Shown: piece by piece, positions 59,529-64,000 of the stretch | How the letters are laid out: every line of letters starts with the position of its first letter | Numbering within the stretch: the first letter of the stretch is position 1 | From: Streptomyces eurythermus | GTDB taxonomy: Bacteria > Actinomycetota > Actinomycetes > Streptomycetales > Streptomycetaceae | NCBI RefSeq assembly: GCF_014649115.1 | Contig: NZ_BMSK01000004.1 | Location: 248,001 to 312,000 of the forward strand | Direction: 5' to 3' | DNA: 64,000 bases | Translations under genes and position numbers: made by a program | The notes under the pieces: generated by a model | Told to the model about the DNA's origin: nothing | Database searches by the model: none | Seen by the model: the letters and a program-made list of their open reading frames with translations, nothing else

Positions 59529-61112
59529 GTGACCGAGGGAGCCGGCGTCCGCATCGCCACCGGGGACCTGCCGGACGACCTGACCGCGGCCGAGGCGGGC
59601 ATGTGGCAGGCCTTCCGCAACGGCAGCGTGTACGACCTGAGCAGCGGGGACCTCGCGGCCGACGACCCGCACGGCGGGATTCCCTGGGGCCCGGAGCGGA
59701 CCGTGCGGGCGCGCATCGTCTGCTGGCTGCTGCTGGACGGCCCGCCGGCGCTGGCCGGCCGGGTGTCCTCGCTGAAGCTCGTCGGCGTACGGATCGACGG
59801 CGTGCTGGATCTCGCCGGCGGCCAGGTCACGCCGTACGTGGAGCTGACGAGGTGCCGCTTCGACCAGGAGGTCCGGCTGCCGGAGGCCCGGTTCACGACC
59901 GTGCGCCTGGTGGACTGCGCGGTGCCGCGGCTGGAGGCGGCCAGGGTGCACACGGAGGGCGATCTGCATCTGCCGCGCTGCCGGTTCCAGAGCGGGGTCC
60001 GGCTGACGGACGCCCAGATCGGCACCGACCTGCTGCTCAACCAGGCGATCGTGTACCGGGACCGCAGCGGCCGGTCGATCGCGGCGGACGGCATGACCGT
60101 CGGCCAGGACCTCCAGGCGGAGATGCTGGAGTCGCACGGAGAGCTGAGCCTGCGCGGCGCCCAGGTCGGCGTCTCGCTCAGCCTGCGCGGCGCGAAGCTC
60201 ACCAACCCCCATGCCCGGTTGGCCCTGAACGCCCCCCAGCTCACGGTCGAGCGCACCCTGTATCTGACCCCGGCCGGCGTGGGCAGTCCGGCGCTCAGCG
60301 GCACCACGCCCGCGCACGGGACGCGCATCCAGCGCTTCGAGTGCCGGGGCGGGGTGCGGCTGGACGACGGCCGGTTCGGGGACGCCGTCGACCTGGAGCG
60401 GGCCCGGTTCGCCTTCACCGACGACCAGGAGCTGTCGCTGCGCCGGGTGCAGACGCCGGAGCTGCGCTTCCTCGGGGACAAGCCGCAGCGCGGCAAGGTG
60501 GTGCTGTCGGGCGCGCGGGTGGTGAACCTGGTGGACCGCGCGAGCAGCTGGCCGGAGGCGGGCAATCTGCACATGGGCGGGTTCACCTACGAGAACCTGG
60601 TGCCGCAGGGCCCGTTCCCGCTGACCCGGCGCCTGGACTGGGTCGCGGCGGCCACCGCCGAGTACGCCCCGGAGCCGTACGAGCGGCTGGCCTCGGTGCT
60701 GCGCTCCGCCGGGGAGGACGAGGACGCGCGGGAGGTGCTGCTCGCCAAGCAGCGCCGGCGGCGCGAGACGCTGCCGCCGGCCGCCAAGGTCTGGGGCTTC
60801 GCGCAGGACTGGACCGTGGCCTACGGCTACCGCCCGGGCCGGGCCGCGGTGTGGATGGCGGTGCTGTGGGCGGCGGGCACGCTGGCGTTCGCGCACGCCG
60901 CCCATCCGCCGGTGAGCTCCGGCGGCCATCCGGCCTGGAGTCCGGCGCTGTTCACGCTGGACCTGCTGCTGCCGGTGATCGACCTCGGCCAGACGGGCCA
61001 GTGGCAGCTGCGCGGCGGCTGGCAGTGGCTGGCGACGGTGATGATCCTCGCCGGCTGGGTCCTGGCGACCACGGTGGCGGCGGGCGCGACCCGGCTGCTG
61101 CGGCGGAGCTGA
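59529..61112 (+). CDS. Beta-helix (pentapeptide-like) membrane protein
   Basis: A 527-residue protein. Residues about 80-370 are short repeats with regularly spaced Leu, Phe and Val (for example [49 protein letters not shown]), as in right-handed beta-helices. A helical segment follows and three hydrophobic helices lie at the C-terminus (about 440-460, 475-490, 500-520). GTG 59529 has GGAG close upstream. Function unknown. It is divergent from hisD, as in related genomes. Confidence 0.82.
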   Translation: MTEGAGVRIATGDLPDDLTAAEAGMWQAFRNGSVYDLSSGDLAADDPHGGIPWGPERTVRARIVCWLLLDGPPALAGRVSSLKLVGVRIDGVLDLAGGQVTPYVELTRCRFDQEVRLPEARFTTVRLVDCAVPRLEAARVHTEGDLHLPRCRFQSGVRLTDAQIGTDLLLNQAIVYRDRSGRSIAADGMTVGQDLQAEMLESHGELSLRGAQVGVSLSLRGAKLTNPHARLALNAPQLTVERTLYLTPAGVGSPALSGTTPAHGTRIQRFECRGGVRLDDGRFGDAVDLERARFAFTDDQELSLRRVQTPELRFLGDKPQRGKVVLSGARVVNLVDRASSWPEAGNLHMGGFTYENLVPQGPFPLTRRLDWVAAATAEYAPEPYERLASVLRSAGEDEDAREVLLAKQRRRRETLPPAAKVWGFAQDWTVAYGYRPGRAAVWMAVLWAAGTLAFAHAAHPPVSSGGHPAWSPALFTLDLLLPVIDLGQTGQWQLRGGWQWLATVMILAGWVLATTVAAGATRLLRRS

Positions 61113-61248
61113 CCTCGCCGCACGCGCACAAGCCCCCCGCACCCGCGCATGAGGCACATTCGCCCTTTACCGGACCTTTACCTTTTGCCGTACAACCTTC
61201 CATGACTTGCCTTGTCCCTCTGGCGCCACCCCGACCTGCGGACTTTCA

Positions 61249-62307
61249 ATGGTCGACACCATGGCTCTGCTGCCCTCGTTCATCCGCCCCCACCGCCGGA
61301 TGACCCGACGACGACCCGCGCACCCGGCCCACCGGCCACCGGCCGGGGACGAGGCCGTGCTCGACGCGCCCGACGACCGCCTCTCGCCCGCGCTCGTCGC
61401 GGCCGGCCGGGGCGAGTACGCCACCGCGGCCGGTCTGCTCGCCGACACCCGCGCCACGGCCGACTGGGAGCACCGGGACCGGTACGCCCGGCGCCTGGCC
61501 GCCTTCGCCCGCTCCCGCCCGGAGTGGTACGAGGAGTGGCGCGCCGCCGACCCCCGCGACCCCGGAGTGCTGCTGGTCGGGGCCCAGCTGGCGGTGGACC
61601 GCGCCTGGCCCTCGCCGGGCCGGGCCGAGCTGCTGCGCGAGGTGAGCCCGCTGATCACCGCCGCCGCCCGCGCCGACGACCGCGACCCGGTGCCCTGGCG
61701 CATCGCGCTGGACCACGCGCGCGGCACCCGGGCCGGGCACCGCTACTTCGAGGAGCTGTGGGAGGCCGCCGTCCGGCGCGCTCCGCACCACTACGGCTGC
61801 CATGTGGCCGCCCTGCGCTATCTGGCCGCCTCCTGGCACGGCTCCCACCGCGAGTGCTTCGACTTCGCCGACCGGGCCGCGCAGGACGCCCCGGCCGACT
61901 CGCTGGTCCAGGCGCTGCCCGCCCGGGCGGCCTTCGGCTATCTGACCGACGGCTGCGGCGCGGCGGTGCCCCGCGGCCGGCTGGAGGCGGCGGCGGACCG
62001 GGCGATCGCCCTGTCCGCGCGGCTGCCGGCGGCCGACCCGGCCCCGGCCGAGGTCCGCAACAAACTGCTGTACGTGCTGCTGCGGCTGGAGCGCTGGCGG
62101 GACGCCCGGGCCCAGCTGCGGCTGATCGGCCCGTACGCCACGTCGTTCCCCTGGGACCGGTTCTCCGAGGACCCGCTCGGCCACTTCCTGAAGCTGCGCG
62201 AGCAGCTGCAGACGGCGCTGCCCGGGGCCGCCCTGGCCGGGCTGCTCTCGGCGCCGCCGGAGCCCGGTGACGGACACGGCGGACACGCCCGCGCCGCAGG
62301 CCACTAG
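61249..62307 (+). CDS. Hypothetical helical-repeat protein
   Basis: About 352 residues, rich in Ala and Arg, predicted mostly helical, with spaced tryptophans and TPR-like periodicity (LLADTRATADWEHRDRYARR, LLRLERWRDARAQLRLIG). No catalytic motif. It resembles streptomycete hypothetical proteins acting on unknown partners. The start is uncertain (61249 or 61261). The 136-bp gap in front has two CTTTACC repeats near 61165 and no gene. Confidence 0.7.
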   Translation: MVDTMALLPSFIRPHRRMTRRRPAHPAHRPPAGDEAVLDAPDDRLSPALVAAGRGEYATAAGLLADTRATADWEHRDRYARRLAAFARSRPEWYEEWRAADPRDPGVLLVGAQLAVDRAWPSPGRAELLREVSPLITAAARADDRDPVPWRIALDHARGTRAGHRYFEELWEAAVRRAPHHYGCHVAALRYLAASWHGSHRECFDFADRAAQDAPADSLVQALPARAAFGYLTDGCGAAVPRGRLEAAADRAIALSARLPAADPAPAEVRNKLLYVLLRLERWRDARAQLRLIGPYATSFPWDRFSEDPLGHFLKLREQLQTALPGAALAGLLSAPPEPGDGHGGHARAAGH

Positions 62308-62318
62308 GCTGGGGCGCC

Positions 62319-63059
62319 GTGACCACCGTCCGTCTGCCGCTCTTTCCGCTGAACTCGGTGCTGTTCCCGGGTCTCGTGCTGCCGCTGAACGTCTTCGAGG
62401 AGCGGTATCGCGCCATGCTGCGCGACCTGCTGAAGACCCCCGAGGACGAACCGCGCCGGTTCGCCGTCGTCGCCATCAGGGACGGCCACGAGGTCGCGCC
62501 GAGCGCCCCCGGCATGCCCGATCCCACCGCGCGTCCCGAGCGGGGCCCGGCCGCCGGGTTCGGCCCGGACCCGCTCCGCGCCTTCCACGGGGTGGGCTGC
62601 GTGGCCGACGCGGCGACCATCCGGGAACACTCCGACGGCACGTTCGAGGTGCTGGCGACCGGCACGACCCGGGTACGGCTGCTGTCCGTGGACACGTCCG
62701 GCGCGTATCTGACGGCGGAGCTGGAGGAGCTGGCGGAGGAGCCCGGGGACGACGCCGGCGCGCTGGCCGAGGACGTCCTGCGCTCCTTCCGCCGCTACCA
62801 GAAGCGGCTGGCGGGCGCCCGGGAGCGCTCGCTGTCGTCCGGCGCGGAACTGCCGGACGACCCGGGCGTGGTGTCGTACCTGGTGGCCGCGGCGATGGTG
62901 CACGACACGCCGACCAAGCAGCGGCTGCTCCAGGCGCCGGACACCGCCTCGCGGCTGCGGGACGAGCTGCGGCTGCTGCGCGCGGAGACGTCGATCATCC
63001 GCAGCCTGCCGTCGCTGCCCGCGTTCGAACTGACGCGGACGCCGACGAGCCTGAACTGA
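62319..63059 (+). CDS. LON substrate-binding domain protein
   Basis: A 246-residue protein consisting of the Lon N-terminal domain without ATPase or protease. LPLFPLNSVLFPGLVLPLNVFE is the domain signature, shown here in part, and VGCVADAATIREHSDGTFEV follows. It may bind or present substrates; function unproven. GTG 62319 is 11 nt after the previous gene. Confidence 0.88.
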   Translation: MTTVRLPLFPLNSVLFPGLVLPLNVFEERYRAMLRDLLKTPEDEPRRFAVVAIRDGHEVAPSAPGMPDPTARPERGPAAGFGPDPLRAFHGVGCVADAATIREHSDGTFEVLATGTTRVRLLSVDTSGAYLTAELEELAEEPGDDAGALAEDVLRSFRRYQKRLAGARERSLSSGAELPDDPGVVSYLVAAAMVHDTPTKQRLLQAPDTASRLRDELRLLRAETSIIRSLPSLPAFELTRTPTSLN

Positions 63060-63080
63060 GGGACCACGAGGAAACCGAGG

Positions 63081-63581
63081 ATGGCGAAGAAGCAGAAGAA
63101 GACCCAGTCCGGGGGCACGCCCGCGACGGTGGCCCTGACGGCGGCGGGCGTGGACTTCACCGTCCACTCCTACGACCACGACCCGTCCCACCCCTCCTAC
63201 GGCGAGGAGGCGGCCGAGGCCATGGGCGTCTCCCCCGACCGGGTCTTCAAGACCCTGGTGGCCGACGTGGACGGCTCCCTGGTGGTCGGCGTGGTCCCGG
63301 TGGCCGGCTCGCTGGACCTGAAGGCCCTGGCGGCGGCGGTGGGCGGCAAGCGGGCGACGATGGCCGACCCGGCGCTCGCCGAGCGCACCACGGGCTATGT
63401 CCGCGGCGGCATCTCCCCGCTCGGCCAGCGCAAGAAGCTCCCCACCGTCCTCGACGACTCGGCCGGGGCCCACCCCACGATCTGCGTCTCGGCGGGCCGC
63501 CGCGGCCTGGAGGTCGAACTGTCCCCGAAGGACCTGGCCGAACTGACGGACGCGGTACTGGCCCCGATCGGCAAGAGCTGA
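63081..63581 (+). CDS. ybaK: Cys-tRNA(Pro) deacylase YbaK
   Basis: A trans-editing protein of 166 residues that hydrolyses mischarged Cys-tRNA(Pro). The Lys of RVFKTLVAD and GGISPLGQRKKLPTVLD with the GxxSP loop are the YbaK hallmarks. It begins 21 nt after the LON-domain gene. Confidence 0.93.
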   Translation: MAKKQKKTQSGGTPATVALTAAGVDFTVHSYDHDPSHPSYGEEAAEAMGVSPDRVFKTLVADVDGSLVVGVVPVAGSLDLKALAAAVGGKRATMADPALAERTTGYVRGGISPLGQRKKLPTVLDDSAGAHPTICVSAGRRGLEVELSPKDLAELTDAVLAPIGKS

Positions 63582-63630
63582 CCGGAACGGGCCGACCGGC
63601 TACGTCACTACGGCGTGCCGTGCGCCGTCG

Positions 63631-64000
63631 CTACGGCGTCTCGGGGTCGCGGGGGCCGAACAGGGCGGTCAGGCCGAGGTGGGCCAGGAGCGCGGCGAGC
63701 GGCCAGGCCAGCAGCGCGCCCTTGGCCGACAGCTTCAGCGGCGCGGAGAACGTCACGCCCTTGCCCACGGCCTGGGCATGCGCGAGCACGTCCGGGTCGG
63801 GGCCCAGCCAGACACCGAGGCGCCAGGCCAGCAGGGACCCGAGCAGGCCCCCGAGCCCGAGCGCGACCACCAGGGGCGCCCCGCCGTGCCGGCGCAGCAG
63901 GAAGACGACGAGCGCGCTGACGAGTCCGAAGCCGAGCCCCAGCAGAGTGAACGTTCCGTCGACCCCGACGGCCTGCTCCCCCTCGCTGTCCTTCAGGTAG
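63631..64000 (-). CDS. Membrane protein (DUF2567-like), truncated by the window edge
   Basis: The frame is open to the end of the window on the minus strand (YLKDSEGEQAVGVDGTFTLL, then more). Three hydrophobic segments are visible (LLGLGFGLVSALVVFLL, ALGLGGLLGSLLAWRLGVWL and LLAWPLAALLAHLGLTALF). The DUF2567 assignment is tentative. The N-terminus lies beyond 64000. Confidence 0.7.
   Translation of the reverse strand, partial: YLKDSEGEQAVGVDGTFTLLGLGFGLVSALVVFLLRRHGGAPLVVALGLGGLLGSLLAWRLGVWLGPDPDVLAHAQAVGKGVTFSAPLKLSAKGALLAWPLAALLAHLGLTALFGPRDPETP

Overview
The window is Streptomyces-type chromosome. GC content is high throughout, genes are packed tightly with GTG and TTG starts and 4-nt stop/start overlaps, and the housekeeping order follows the S. 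coelicolor SCO2008-SCO2056 region as I remember it: livMGF, an ANTAR response regulator, tRNA-Leu, pyk, 5'-nucleotidase, gltDB, lgt, the trp genes, then the his genes. I see no insertion sequence, integrase, CRISPR array or rRNA.

Layout. 1-3.4 kb: three genes of a branched-chain amino-acid ABC importer. 3.4-6.6 kb: ANTAR response regulator, tRNA-Leu(CAA), a free-standing HTH plus LAGLIDADG-like protein, and pyruvate kinase. 6.9-20.7 kb: mixed enzymes, namely a Tat-exported nucleotidase, an SGNH hydrolase, an orphan DesA/DesB-like decarboxylase and N-hydroxylase pair, an NmrA-like protein, a PepN aminopeptidase, an AraC regulator whose frame runs into chorismate mutase, a GH35 beta-galactosidase and a zinc-peptidase-like protein.

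20.7-30.8 kb is the most distinctive part. Eleven genes match the KstR2 regulon of Mycobacterium, which degrades steroid rings C and D (HIP): two SDRs, echA20, ipdA, ipdB, ipdC, fadA6, kstR2, ipdF and two acyl-CoA dehydrogenases. They form two divergent pairs of transcription units. Each divergent promoter carries one copy of the same 17-bp operator, and the two copies differ at one base. No fadD3-like CoA ligase and no steroid A/B-ring genes are present.

30.8-43.4 kb: a MerR regulator and aldo/keto reductase pair with a MerR-type promoter, glutamate synthase gltBD, a VIT1/CCC1 metal transporter with two iron-box-like sites nearby, an ADP-ribosylglycohydrolase-like gene coupled to a PfkB sugar kinase, and lgt. 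43.4-59.3 kb: an amino-acid block on the minus strand (dsbA-like, trpA, trpB, trpM, trpC, three small membrane proteins, trpE, hisI) and, after a TIGR03085 gene and an MFS gene, the his operon hisD-C-B-(54-aa membrane protein)-H-A-ridA-hisF. No separate trpF is present; HisA here is expected to be the dual HisA/TrpF enzyme PriA, which joins the two pathways. 59.5-64 kb: a beta-helix membrane protein, a hypothetical helical-repeat protein, a LON substrate-binding domain protein, YbaK and a partial membrane protein cut by the window edge.
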